From NCBI RefSeq assembly GCF_001693485.1, contig NZ_MAXC01000043.1:1-64000 (forward strand): a DNA stretch of 64,000 nt, in the 5' to 3' direction. This stretch comes from Bradyrhizobium sp. LMTR 3. GTDB taxonomy: Bacteria > Pseudomonadota > Alphaproteobacteria > Rhizobiales > Xanthobacteraceae. The notes under the pieces were generated by a model. That model ran no database searches. It was not told the origin of the DNA and worked only from the letters and a program-made list of their open reading frames with translations. The translations under genes were made by a program, and so were the position numbers. Every line of letters begins with the position of its first letter. Position 1 is the stretch's first letter. Below are positions 17,986 to 26,494 of the stretch, one piece after another.

Positions 17986-18434
17986 TGGCCGCAGATTTCA
18001 CGCTCCGCCCCTATCGCGCCGAGGACGAGGACGCGGCGATCGAGCTGTGGCGCCTGACGTGGCAGCAGGCCTATCCCTCGATCGATTTCAATGCGCGGGT
18101 GGCATGGTGGCGTGATCGCTGGCGCAACGAACTGGTGGCAAACGCTCAGATCATCGTCGCCGAGCAGGCGGATGCGCTGATAGGCTTCGTGACCATCGAT
18201 GCATCTGGCTATCTCGACCAGCTCTTGGTCAGTCCGGATCATTGGGGCTCGAAGCTTGCGACAAGTCTGGTCGATGAAGCCAAGCGCCTGTCGCCCAATG
18301 GTGTCGCGCTTCGGGTCAACAAGGACAACGCCCGCGCCATCCGCTTCTATGAGCGCAACGGCTTTGCGCATGCCGGCGAGGATGTGAATCCGACGTCGGG
18401 AAGGCCGGTATTGAAGATGGAATGGAAGGCATAA
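17985..18434 (+). CDS. GNAT family N-acetyltransferase
   Basis: Acetyl-CoA-dependent N-acetyltransferase fold, 149 residues. The core beta strand and acetyl-CoA loop are seen in YLDQLLVSPDHWGSKLATSL, and the C-terminal motif RAIRFYERNGFAHAGE is typical. The GTG start overlaps the stop of the MotB-like gene by one base (TAGTG), so the two are translationally coupled. Substrate unknown; coupling suggests it belongs with the motor-like pair. Confidence 0.88.
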   Translation: MAADFTLRPYRAEDEDAAIELWRLTWQQAYPSIDFNARVAWWRDRWRNELVANAQIIVAEQADALIGFVTIDASGYLDQLLVSPDHWGSKLATSLVDEAKRLSPNGVALRVNKDNARAIRFYERNGFAHAGEDVNPTSGRPVLKMEWKA

Positions 18435-18454
18435 CACCCTTACCCAGCCCGACA

Positions 18455-18580
18455 GGGTCATACCCCGCGCATGCGGGTATCCAGTACGCCGCGGCTTCTC
18501 AGCTTATCACTGACGTCTCTGGAATACCGGGTCACCCGCCGGAGCCTGTCATCGGGCGCGCATTCGCGCGGGTGACGACA
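18455..18580. repeat. Family E imperfect palindromic repeat
   Basis: GGGTCATACCCCGCGCATGCGGG is followed by a second pairing GGGTCACCCGC... GCGGGTGACGAC. It resembles the other intergenic repeats in size and placement, between convergent genes, but has its own sequence. Only one copy was seen here. Confidence 0.6.
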
Positions 18581-18595
18581 GTTCCCTCCGATCGG

Positions 18596-20449
18596 CTACA
18601 TCCCCTCGAACTGCAGCCGCGCCAATCGCGCGTACAGCCCGTTCGCCGCGACCAGCTCGGCATGCGTGCCCTGTTCGACGATCCTGCCCTGGTCCATCAC
18701 CATGATGCGGTCGCAGGAGAGCACGGTGGCGAGGCGATGCGCGATGACGAGCGTGGTGCGATGGCGCATCAGTTCTTCCAGCGCGGTCTGCACCAGCGTC
18801 TCGCTTTCGGCATCGAGCGCTGACGTCGCTTCGTCGAGCAGCAGTAGCGGCGCGTCACGCAGGATCGCACGCGCAATCGCGATGCGCTGGCGCTGGCCGC
18901 CGGACAGAGTCACGCCGCGCTCGCCGAGTTGCGCCTCGAAGCCGCCGGGCAGCTTGCGCAGGAATTCGGTGGCGTGCGCGAGATCGGCGGCGCGCTCGAC
19001 CTCGGCGTCGGTGGCATCGGGCCGGCCGAAGCGGATGTTTTCGCGCGCCGTGGCCGCAAACACCACCGAGTCCTGTGGCACCAGCGCAATCCGCGAGCGC
19101 ACGTCAAGCGGATCCGCCGATTTGACCGGCACGCCGTCGAGCGAGATCGTGCCCTTGGCCGGATCGTAGAACCGCAGCAGGAGATGAAACAGCGTGCTCT
19201 TGCCCGCACCCGAGGGACCCACGATCGCGACCTTCTCACCGGCCTTGACCGAGAGCGAAACCTGATCGACCGCGAGTACATCCGGCCGCGCCGGATAGGC
19301 AAAGCTGACGTTCTCGAACCCGACGTCGCCACGCGCAGGCTGCGGCAGCGCGACGGGTTGTGGCGGCGCCGTGATCTGCGACTTGACCCGAAGAATCTCG
19401 AACAGCCGCTCGGCCGCGCCGGAGGCGGCGGAGACTTCACCCCAGACCTCGCTAAGCTGTCCGAGACCGGCGGCCGCGAACGCCGCATACAGCACGAACT
19501 GACCGAGCCGGCCCGGCGTGATCTGGCCGGTCAGCACGTCGTGCGAGCCGACCCAGAGGATCGCCACCACGCTGGAGAACACGATGAAGATGATGATCAG
19601 CGTCAGCACCGCGCGCGCCCGCGTCGAGCTGCGCGCCGCCTCATAGGCCTGTTCGACATCGCCGCCGAAGCGGGCGGTGGCCATCCGCTCGCTGGTGTAG
19701 GCCTGCACGGTCCTGATCGCGCCGACCAGCTCGGAAGCGTACGCGCTGGCGTCCGCCAGGGTATCCTGCGCGTTGCGCGACAGCCGCCGCACCCAGCGCC
19801 CGAAGGCGACCAGCGGGATCACCATCACGGGGATCGCCAGCAGCACGAAGCCCGAAAGCTTGGGGCTCGTGATCACCATCATGGTGGCGGCGCCGACGAA
19901 CAGCATCATGTTGCGCAGCGCGATCGATACCGAGGCGCCGACCGCGGACTTGATCTGGGTGGTATCGGCCGTCAGCCGCGACACCAACTCGCCCGAACGC
20001 GCCGAATCGAAGAATGCGGGCGAGAGCGAGACCAGATGCGCAAACACGTCGCGCCTGATGTCGGCGACGATGCGTTCGCCGATCGTCATGACGAGGTAGT
20101 AACGCGATGCGCTGGCGGCGGCGAGCACCGCGACGATCGCGATCATGACGCTGAAATAGCTGTTGATCAGGGCGATGCCTTCGGGACTGAAGCCGAAATC
20201 GATCATGCGCCGGACCGCGATCGGCACGACCAGCGTGGTGATCGCCGCGACCGTCAACGAAATCAGGGCGAGCGCCGCCCGCCCGCGGTAGCGCGCGACA
20301 TAGGGCGCGAGCGCTAGCAGCGGGCGCAGCCTGGCGCCGGTCCTGGCCGGCGATTGCGTCAACTGGCTCTCGATGAAGGCCTCTTCCTCGAGCAGGGCGT
20401 CACGCGGCGGCGCGCCGCGGGTGGCTTCAATCTGTTCCACTGCGCTCAT
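18596..20449 (-). CDS. ABC transporter, fused membrane and ATPase domains (MsbA-like)
   Basis: Exporter half-transporter of 617 residues that works as a homodimer. Six membrane helices span about 50-340, followed by the ATPase domain: Walker A GPSGAGKST near 413, signature LSGGQRQR near 515, Walker B LLLLDEATSALD soon after, and the His switch in VIAHRLATV. Lipid or drug export is likely for this class; the substrate is not evident. It stands alone and divergent from rpmE. Confidence 0.92.
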   Translation of the reverse strand: MSAVEQIEATRGAPPRDALLEEEAFIESQLTQSPARTGARLRPLLALAPYVARYRGRAALALISLTVAAITTLVVPIAVRRMIDFGFSPEGIALINSYFSVMIAIVAVLAAASASRYYLVMTIGERIVADIRRDVFAHLVSLSPAFFDSARSGELVSRLTADTTQIKSAVGASVSIALRNMMLFVGAATMMVITSPKLSGFVLLAIPVMVIPLVAFGRWVRRLSRNAQDTLADASAYASELVGAIRTVQAYTSERMATARFGGDVEQAYEAARSSTRARAVLTLIIIFIVFSSVVAILWVGSHDVLTGQITPGRLGQFVLYAAFAAAGLGQLSEVWGEVSAASGAAERLFEILRVKSQITAPPQPVALPQPARGDVGFENVSFAYPARPDVLAVDQVSLSVKAGEKVAIVGPSGAGKSTLFHLLLRFYDPAKGTISLDGVPVKSADPLDVRSRIALVPQDSVVFAATARENIRFGRPDATDAEVERAADLAHATEFLRKLPGGFEAQLGERGVTLSGGQRQRIAIARAILRDAPLLLLDEATSALDAESETLVQTALEELMRHRTTLVIAHRLATVLSCDRIMVMDQGRIVEQGTHAELVAANGLYARLARLQFEGM

Positions 20450-20539
20450 GAAATCCGACCCGTTTTTCTACCCTCAGATAGGCCTCCGCGCCCCCCTCTG
20501 GCAAATCCGGGAGATTCCCAATCAGGACATATACGTAGC

Positions 20540-20568
20540 TTGTTTTGACAGGCTTCCTAAGCTATAGA
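20540..20568 (+). promoter_or_regulatory. Candidate sigma-70 promoter of rpmE
   Basis: TTGTTT at 20540-20545 and TATAGA at 20563-20568 are spaced by 17 bases. The ATG of rpmE is about 60 bases downstream. The -35 match is moderate. Confidence 0.4.
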
Positions 20569-20629
20569 GCCGCCAAATCCCGTATCCCCTGCCAGTCGAG
20601 ACGGGCGCCGGCGCGCCGAAGGATATGCC

Positions 20630-20857
20630 ATGAAAGCCGAAATTCATCCGAATTATCATACGATTACGGTCGTGATGACCGACGGGACCGAGTACCAGAC
20701 CCGCTCCACCTGGGGCAAGGAAGGCGACAAGCTGAACCTCGATATCGATCCCAAGTCGCACCCGGCCTGGACCGGCGGCTCGCAGCAGATCCTCGACCGC
20801 GGCGGCCGAGTGTCGCGCTTCCAGAAGAAGTTTTCGGGCTTCCTCAAGAAGGACTGA
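20630..20857 (+). CDS. rpmE: 50S ribosomal protein L31
   Basis: Ribosomal protein of 75 residues beginning MKAEIHPNYHTITVVMTDGT, the L31 signature, with the conserved IDPKSHPAWTG. It contains no cysteine, so it is the zinc-independent form of L31. A near-perfect rho-independent terminator follows after about 40 bases, so it is a single-gene transcript. Confidence 0.97.
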   Translation: MKAEIHPNYHTITVVMTDGTEYQTRSTWGKEGDKLNLDIDPKSHPAWTGGSQQILDRGGRVSRFQKKFSGFLKKD

Positions 20858-20894
20858 GACCGCCCGGCCCTGCTTTCTTGGGTTCAGAAATGTG

Positions 20895-20924
20895 AAACGC
20901 CCCGGACAGCCGGGGCGTTTTTGT
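20895..20924 (+). terminator. Rho-independent terminator of rpmE
   Basis: AACGCCCCGG and CCGGGGCGTT form a 10-bp stem with loop ACAG, followed by TTTGTTT. It lies 38 bases after the rpmE stop. Confidence 0.9.
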
Positions 20925-20943
20925 TTGGCACTGGTCTATCCCC

Positions 20944-21062
20944 GTCATTGCGAGAAGCCAACGGTCGCGCGAATGCGTGCCCGATGACAGGCTCCGCGAC
21001 GAAGCAATCCATCGTTCCGCATATGCTGAGAGATGGATTGCTTCGCTTACGCTCGCAATGAC
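20944..21062. repeat. Family D palindromic repeat
   Basis: Starts GTCATTGCGAG and ends CTCGCAATGAC, with inner arms GAAGCAATCCATC and GATGGATTGCTTC. It lies between the convergent rpmE and rcdA genes. This is a distinct family from A-C. Confidence 0.85.
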
Positions 21063-21081
21063 GGTGGAGGGAGCTTCGAAC

Positions 21082-21594
21082 CTACTGCTCGAACGCCGCT
21101 TTCAACCTGTTGAGCTGCGGCACCAGCGGATTGCCGATCGGCGCACGTTCCGCGGGCGCCGCGTGGATCGAGATGTCGAGGCGACGGACCCGCGTCTGCA
21201 GGCTCATCGAGCGCGCAATCAGATCCTGCAATTGCTGCGGGAGCTTCTCGATCATGTCCTCCGGCCCGGGATCGGCGGCCGTGAGCTTGACCTTGGTCTT
21301 TTCCCGATTGGCCTGGGTCAGCGTCATCTCGCCTTCCTTGACCGCGCGGTGCAGCAACAGCCATGACGCAAGCTGCATCAGGCGGGTGGTCAGGCGCATG
21401 CTTTCGGTTGCGTAAGTAAGGCTGACTGAACGTTCGAGCGCCTTGGCTTCGGTGCGGCCATCGCCATCGAGATAGGCGGCGGTTTCCTCGACCAGATCCA
21501 TGCCTTCCCGGAAGAGAGTTCCGAACGCCGCCGAATTAGTCAGCCGCTCGCTGAACAGAACGAGCGCGGATTCGCTTTGCGAACGGTCCGCCAT
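21082..21594 (-). CDS. rcdA: Protease adaptor RcdA (DUF1465)
   Basis: Helical protein of 170 residues of the DUF1465 family. Caulobacter RcdA belongs to it; there it helps deliver the cell-cycle regulator CtrA to ClpXP. The conserved core GMDLVEETAAYLDGDGR and ESMRLTTRLMQLASWLLLHR is clear. The start at 21594 (MADRSQSE) is preferred to 21609. The C-terminus is variable in the family. A candidate small RNA is encoded upstream on the same strand and ends about 150 bases before rcdA. Confidence 0.88.
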   Translation of the reverse strand: MADRSQSESALVLFSERLTNSAAFGTLFREGMDLVEETAAYLDGDGRTEAKALERSVSLTYATESMRLTTRLMQLASWLLLHRAVKEGEMTLTQANREKTKVKLTAADPGPEDMIEKLPQQLQDLIARSMSLQTRVRRLDISIHAAPAERAPIGNPLVPQLNRLKAAFEQ

Positions 21595-21746
21595 GGTTAA
21601 CGCCCTCACGCCACTATTTGCCCCAACCGGCTGTGAACCACCGGCTTATGATGAACAAATCATTGCTCGGGCGAAGTCGAGAGTCCAGCGGCAACCGGAT
21701 TTATGGTTTCCAGCTCGTGGGGGCACAAAATAGCCGTGGAGAGCAC

Positions 21747-21844
21747 AAAAAAGAGCCGCCGTTTCCGGCGGCTTTTGAAGTTGATAACAGGGAGGCGTCA
21801 AACAGAGTGGACAGGAGCCACTCGGTGTCCAAACGAGGACGATG
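21747..21844 (-). ncRNA. Candidate trans-acting small RNA (about 98 nt)
   Basis: On the minus strand a strong terminator (21754-21773: AGCCGCCG stem, GAAA tetraloop, then CTTTTTT) ends an otherwise unexplained stretch. A promoter-like pair lies upstream: TTTACG at 21874-21879 and GATTAT at 21851-21856, 17 bases apart. Inside, TGGACA/TGTCCA (21808-21831) forms a stem-loop. Single-stranded CTCCTG and GCCTCCC could pair with ribosome-binding sites. An open frame in the region has no family and no ribosome site. Fits a Hfq-type sRNA; not a family I can name. Confidence 0.5.
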
Positions 21845-21850
21845 ACAGTC

Positions 21851-21879
21851 ATAATCGAGAAAGCTTAACGGACCGTAAA
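21851..21879 (-). promoter_or_regulatory. Candidate promoter of the small RNA
   Basis: Minus-strand TTTACG (21879-21874), 17-base spacer, GATTAT (21856-21851). Each box matches the sigma-70 consensus at about four of six bases. It places the start of transcription near 21844. Confidence 0.4.
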
Positions 21880-21950
21880 CGAACGATTTTCTTTAGGGAT
21901 TGTTTGCCATGTCGGCCATTGGCCGAGTCTTGTGATTGACTCTAACCGCG

Positions 21951-22070
21951 GGTCGCCCCCGCGAACGCAGGGACCCATAACCACCAACGGTTATAATGGA
22001 GGGAAAGTCGGCCAGCGCCCTGCCACAAGATGGGCTGCGGCGCATGGGTCCCGGCGTTCGCCGGGACGAC
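21951..22070. repeat. Family B palindromic repeat, copy 1
   Basis: GGTCGCCCCCGCGAACGCAGGGACCCATAACC pairs loosely with the far end, which reads CATGGGTCCCGGCGTTCGCCGGGACGAC. The same design appears at 27180 and 40946. This copy has diverged more than the other two. Confidence 0.8.
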
Positions 22071-22096
22071 GTGGTGAGAGATCGCGTTCGAAGACC

Positions 22097-22288
22097 TTAT
22101 GACTTGAAGAAGCTGTTCGCCGCATCCTTCGAGGCGCGTTTTTTCGTCACCGCCTCCTTCAAGCGGTCGGCCTCCGCATTCAACAGCGCGATGCGCTCCG
22201 TCAGTTCCTCGACCGAGAGCAGCGACAGGTCCTGGCCGATCTCATGGCTGATTTTCTTCCGCGGTTTGTCGTCGTCTTCGATGGCCAT
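22097..22288 (-). CDS. DUF1192 family small protein
   Basis: Small protein of 63 residues matching the DUF1192 pattern: acidic start MAIEDDDKPRKK, then DLSLLSVEELTERIALLNAE, a short coiled coil, and an aromatic end NSFFKS. An AAAGGAGGAAC ribosome site 5 bases before the ATG at 22288 fixes the start; the frame open to 22384 is not used. Function unknown. Divergent from the quinone oxidoreductase gene, with about 120 bases between them. Confidence 0.85.
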   Translation of the reverse strand: MAIEDDDKPRKKISHEIGQDLSLLSVEELTERIALLNAEADRLKEAVTKKRASKDAANSFFKS

Positions 22289-22410
22289 GCGTTCCTCCTT
22301 TCGGCATTTCCCTGCAGATCCGGCCGTCCCTTCTCGCGGTTGCCAGCCGCAGCCGGGCTGGCTAATCAGGGGGGCCGCCTTCAATTCTCAGCCTTTCGCA
22401 AGGACAAATC

Positions 22411-23409
22411 ATGGAAAAGCTGCCCGCGCAAATGACCGTCATCGGCATCAGCAAGCCAGGCGGCCCCGAAGTGCTATTGCCCGAAACCCGCAGCGTTCCA
22501 GCGCCCGGCCCGGGCGAAATCCTGGTCAAGGTGATGGCGGCGGGTGTCAACCGCCCCGACGTCGCGCAGCGTTCCGGCGCTTACCCGCCGCCGCCCGGCG
22601 CCAGCGACCTGCCCGGCCTTGAGATCGCGGGCGAAGTGGTGGCGCTCGGCGAAGGCGCCAAAAAGCACAAACTCGGCGACAAGGTGATGTCGCTGGTCGC
22701 GGGCGGTGGCTACGCCCAGTATTGCATTGCGCAAGACGCGCAGGCGATGGCGGTGCCGCCGTCGCTGTCGATCCAGGAAGCCGGCGCGATCCCGGAAACG
22801 CTGATGACCGTCTGGCACAATGTGTTCGAGCGCGGCGCGCTCAAGCCCGGCGAAACACTTTTGATCCACGGCGGCTCGTCCGGCATCGGCACCATGGCGA
22901 TCCAGCTTGCGAAAGCGTTCGGCTCCAAGGTGATCGTGACCGTCGGCTCTCAGGACAAGATCGACGCCTGCCTCAAGCTCGGCGCCGACCGCGCGATCAA
23001 TTACAAGACCGAAGACTTCGTCGCCGTGGTCAAGGCCGAGACCAACAATGTCGGCGCCAATCTGATCCTCGACATGGTCGCCGGCGACTATGTCGATCGC
23101 AACTATGATGCTGCCGCGGTCGACGGCCGTATCGTTCAGATCGCGACCCTCAACAGCCCGAAGGTTACCGTCAACATTGCCAAGGTGATGGTGAAGCGGC
23201 TGACCCATACCGGCTCCACGCTGCGCCCCCGTACTAATGCGGATAAGGCAGCGATGGTCGCCGCGATCGAGGCCAAGGTGATGCCGCTATTGCGCGAGGG
23301 ACGTGTAAAACCGCTGATGGACAGCTCATTCCCGCTGGAAAAAGCGGCCGACGCGCACCGGCGGATGGAGACCTCCGCACATATTGGCAAAATTGTGTTG
23401 GCGGTCTAG
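22411..23409 (+). CDS. NAD(P)H-quinone oxidoreductase, zeta-crystallin/PIG3 type
   Basis: Medium-chain dehydrogenase/reductase without catalytic zinc, 332 residues. The N-terminal GroES-like domain has GVNRPDVAQRSGAYPPPPG, and the Rossmann domain holds LIHGGSSGIGTMAIQLAKAFG (about 150-170). The C-terminal MRRMETSAHIGKI-like end is the usual one of the PIG3 subgroup. It reduces quinones with NADPH in the cytoplasm. Single gene with no operon partner seen. Confidence 0.9.
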   Translation: MEKLPAQMTVIGISKPGGPEVLLPETRSVPAPGPGEILVKVMAAGVNRPDVAQRSGAYPPPPGASDLPGLEIAGEVVALGEGAKKHKLGDKVMSLVAGGGYAQYCIAQDAQAMAVPPSLSIQEAGAIPETLMTVWHNVFERGALKPGETLLIHGGSSGIGTMAIQLAKAFGSKVIVTVGSQDKIDACLKLGADRAINYKTEDFVAVVKAETNNVGANLILDMVAGDYVDRNYDAAAVDGRIVQIATLNSPKVTVNIAKVMVKRLTHTGSTLRPRTNADKAAMVAAIEAKVMPLLREGRVKPLMDSSFPLEKAADAHRRMETSAHIGKIVLAV

Positions 23410-23529
23410 CCGATCGCGAGCGAAGCGCGGGTGGAAACCCTTTGATTTGCTTCGCTTTCATGTCATTTATCGCGCAACGCCGACCCCGTTCGCTGGGCCG
23501 GGAGAATCGTTGGTCGCGGAGTACTGAAA

Positions 23530-26406
23530 TTGCGTCTGATCAGGTGCCTTGCGCTGATAGCGCTGGGCCTCATGATTGTTATGGCCGCGCCTGCGGCGCA
23601 TGCCATTGACGCGGTCAGCGTCCGCAGCGACGCGCCTGCCATCGATCTCACCGCAGTGCTCGACCATCAGCGTAGCGAAACCGATCGTATCCAGGTTTCG
23701 ACAGCGCCGGGAACCGACGGCATCGTCCGCCGCATCGAGGTTCGCGCTCGCGAGGGCGGACAGAACTGGGTGGTGTTCGCGCTTGCCAACAATACCGACG
23801 ACCAGCTCGACCGCCTGATCGTCGCGCCGCACTATCGGATCGTGTCATCGGGCCTGTTGTGGCCCGACCTCGGCCTGTCGCGCATCGCGACCATTACGCC
23901 GTCGACCGGCGACCGCCCCGAACGGCAGGAGAGCGCGACCGCCGACATCTTCCGCATCACGCTCGACCCCGGTGCCGTCATCACCTTCGTGGCGGAGCTG
24001 CGCACCGACAAGCTGCCGCAGCTCTATCTCTGGGAACCCGACGCCTACAAGGACAAGGTCAACTCGTTCACGCTCTACCAAGGCATCGTGATCGGCATCT
24101 CCGGCCTGCTGGCGCTGGTGCTGACGATCCTGTTCGTGGTGAAGGGCAGCATCATGTTCCCCGCCGCCGCCGCGCTCGCCTGGGCGGTGCTGGTCTATAT
24201 CGGCGTCGATTTCGGCTTCTGGGGCAAGGTGCTCGACATGTCGAACAATGCCGAGCGCGTCTGGCGCGCGGCCGGCGAAGCGATCCTCGCGGCGACGCTG
24301 CTGGTGTTTCTGTTCGCCTATCTCAACTTGAGCCGCTGGCATGTGCGCTATTCCCACATCACCGTCGGCTGGCTGGTCTTCCTGGGATCGCTGGTGGCGC
24401 TGGCGCTGTTCGATCCCGCGGTCGCCTCCGGCATTGCCCGCATCTCGCTGGTCTTGATCGCCTTCGCCGGCTTTGCGCTGATCGTCTATCTCTCGACGCA
24501 TGGTTTCGACCGCGCGGTGTTGTTGATCCCGACCTGGTTCCTGCTGGTGGTCTGGGTAATCGCCGCCGGCATGACGGTGGCGGGCTCCGTCACCAACGAC
24601 ATCGTAGGTCCGGCGCTGCTCGGCGGCCTCGTGCTGATCGTGATGCTGATCGGATTTACGGTGATGCAGCACGCGTTCGCCGGCGGCGGCGCAACAACCG
24701 GCATTGTCTCCGACATCGAGCGCCGCGCGCTGGCGCTGACCGGCTCCGGCGACCTGATCTGGGACTGGGACGTCTCTGCCGACAAGGTATTCACCAGCCC
24801 GGAGACCGAAAGCCTGCTCGGGCTGAAGCGCGGCACGCTGGAAGGTCCGGCCGCAAAATGGCTCGAGGTGCTGCACCCGCTCGACCAGGATCGCTTCCGC
24901 GCCGCGCTGGACAGCGTGCTCGACCAGCGCCGCGGCCGGCTGGTGCAGGATTTCCGCCTGCGCACGCCTGACGGCCACTTCATGTGGTTCGCGCTGAAGG
25001 CGCGCCCGGTGGTCGGCTCCGACGGCGAAGTCTCGCGCGTGGTTGGAACGCTGACCGACGTCACCGAAATCAAGAACGCCGAAGAGCGCATGCTGCACGA
25101 CTCGGTGCATGACAACCTCACCGGCCTGCCCAACCGCAAACTGTTCATGGATCGCCTCGGCGCGGTGGCGAATTTCGCCAAGAGCATGCCCAACCTGCGG
25201 CCGACGCTGATGGTGATCGACCTCGATCGCTTCAAGCAGGTCAACGATTCCGTCGGCATTGCGGTCGGCGACTCCATCCTGCTGACGCTGGCGCGGCGGC
25301 TGACGCGCATCCTGAAACCGCAGGATACGCTGGCGCGGCTGGCCGGCGACCAGTTCGGCCTGATCCTGATGTCGGAGCAGGACCCGGCGCGCATCACCGC
25401 CTTCGCCGAAACCATCCGCAAGACCATCCGCGCCCCGATCGCCTTCAACGACCGCGAGATCTTCCTGACCGCGTCCATCGGGCTCGCGCTGTCGGATCTG
25501 CAGACGCAATTGTCCGACGAGATCATCAAGGACGCCGAGCTTGCGATGTATCACTCCAAGCGGATCGGCGGCGACCGCATCGACGTCTACAAGCCGGCGA
25601 TGCGCGCGCGAAAGACCGACCGCCTGACGCTGGAAAGCGAATTGCGCCGGGCCATCGAGCGGCAGGAAATCACCATTCTCTACCAGCCGATCGTGCGGCT
25701 GGAAGATCGCTCGATCGCCGGCTTCGAGGCGCTGGCGCGCTGGGATCATCCCAAGCTCGGCCGGATGTCGCCGTCGGAATTCATCTCGATTGCCGAGGAA
25801 ATCGGCCTGATCGTCGATCTCGGCATGTTCGTGCTGGACCAGACGGCGCGGCAGCTCTCGGTATGGCAGCGCGCCATGCGCTCGCGCGAACCGATCTTCG
25901 CCTCCGTCAACGTTTCCTCGCGGCAGTTGCTGCGCCATGACCTGATCCACGATATCCGCACCGTGCTGTCGCGTTCGTCGGTGGCGCGCGGCACGCTTAA
26001 GCTGGAGCTCACCGAGTCGCTTGTGATGGAGAATCCGGAGCATGCCGCGCAGATGCTGGCGCGCATTCGCGAACTCGGCACCGGACTGTCGCTGGACGAT
26101 TTCGGCACCGGCCATTCCTCGCTGGCGTACCTGCAGCGCTTCCCCTTCGACACCATCAAGATCGACCAGTCCTTCGTGCGCACGACCAGCCGCGGCACGC
26201 GGCCGGTGATCCTCAAATCGATCATTGCGCTGGCGCACGACCTCGGCATGGACGTGGTGGCGGAAGGCGCGGAGACGGATTCGGATGCGGTCGAGCTCTA
26301 TCAGTTGGGCTGCGAATACGCGCAAGGGTTCGCCTTTGGCGAGCCGATGGATGCCGACGCCGCGATGCGGCTATTGACCGAAGAACGGCTGGAAGCGGCG
26401 AGCTAA
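23530..26406 (+). CDS. Membrane GGDEF-EAL protein (c-di-GMP phosphodiesterase likely)
   Basis: Protein of 958 residues starting with TTG and a signal peptide ending near AAHA. A periplasmic beta-rich domain (about 27-180) and about seven membrane helices (about 185-385) resemble the 7TM-DISM plan. Then come a PAS domain (about 400-510), GGDEF (about 520-690) and EAL (about 700-950). The GGDEF signature is AGDQF at about 605-609, so cyclase activity is unlikely. The EAL site is intact: FEALARW (734 region), LDDFGTGHSSL and AEGAET. Net effect should be c-di-GMP breakdown under sensory control. Confidence 0.92.
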   Translation: MRLIRCLALIALGLMIVMAAPAAHAIDAVSVRSDAPAIDLTAVLDHQRSETDRIQVSTAPGTDGIVRRIEVRAREGGQNWVVFALANNTDDQLDRLIVAPHYRIVSSGLLWPDLGLSRIATITPSTGDRPERQESATADIFRITLDPGAVITFVAELRTDKLPQLYLWEPDAYKDKVNSFTLYQGIVIGISGLLALVLTILFVVKGSIMFPAAAALAWAVLVYIGVDFGFWGKVLDMSNNAERVWRAAGEAILAATLLVFLFAYLNLSRWHVRYSHITVGWLVFLGSLVALALFDPAVASGIARISLVLIAFAGFALIVYLSTHGFDRAVLLIPTWFLLVVWVIAAGMTVAGSVTNDIVGPALLGGLVLIVMLIGFTVMQHAFAGGGATTGIVSDIERRALALTGSGDLIWDWDVSADKVFTSPETESLLGLKRGTLEGPAAKWLEVLHPLDQDRFRAALDSVLDQRRGRLVQDFRLRTPDGHFMWFALKARPVVGSDGEVSRVVGTLTDVTEIKNAEERMLHDSVHDNLTGLPNRKLFMDRLGAVANFAKSMPNLRPTLMVIDLDRFKQVNDSVGIAVGDSILLTLARRLTRILKPQDTLARLAGDQFGLILMSEQDPARITAFAETIRKTIRAPIAFNDREIFLTASIGLALSDLQTQLSDEIIKDAELAMYHSKRIGGDRIDVYKPAMRARKTDRLTLESELRRAIERQEITILYQPIVRLEDRSIAGFEALARWDHPKLGRMSPSEFISIAEEIGLIVDLGMFVLDQTARQLSVWQRAMRSREPIFASVNVSSRQLLRHDLIHDIRTVLSRSSVARGTLKLELTESLVMENPEHAAQMLARIRELGTGLSLDDFGTGHSSLAYLQRFPFDTIKIDQSFVRTTSRGTRPVILKSIIALAHDLGMDVVAEGAETDSDAVELYQLGCEYAQGFAFGEPMDADAAMRLLTEERLEAAS

Positions 26407-26433
26407 TCGCTGCCGAACGAGTCCCCTGAGGGG

Positions 26434-26452
26434 TGTATCGTCGCATGATACA
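26434..26452. promoter_or_regulatory. Operator-like palindrome 1 before higBA
   Basis: TGTATC and GATACA form a perfect inverted repeat with a 7-base spacer. Its centre is 33 bases (three helical turns) from the second copy, so two dimers could bind on the same DNA face. Likely HigA operator; inferred. Confidence 0.6.
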
Positions 26453-26466
26453 AAGTCCTTGCGGGC

Positions 26467-26485
26467 TGTATCAATACGTGATACG
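26467..26485. promoter_or_regulatory. Operator-like palindrome 2 before higBA
   Basis: TGTATC-N7-GATACG, a copy of the first palindrome with one end base changed. It ends 9 bases before the higB GTG, overlapping the likely ribosome-binding stretch or promoter, as expected for autorepression by HigA. Confidence 0.6.
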
Positions 26486-26494
26486 CAAGGGCTT

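Noticed and set aside
21646..21852. 68-codon frame over the candidate small RNA
   Set aside because: Its frame runs through the terminator hairpin and has no Shine-Dalgarno; RNA features explain the stretch better.
23845..26325. 826-codon open frame on the minus strand
   Set aside because: Antisense to the GGDEF-EAL gene and without recognisable domains.
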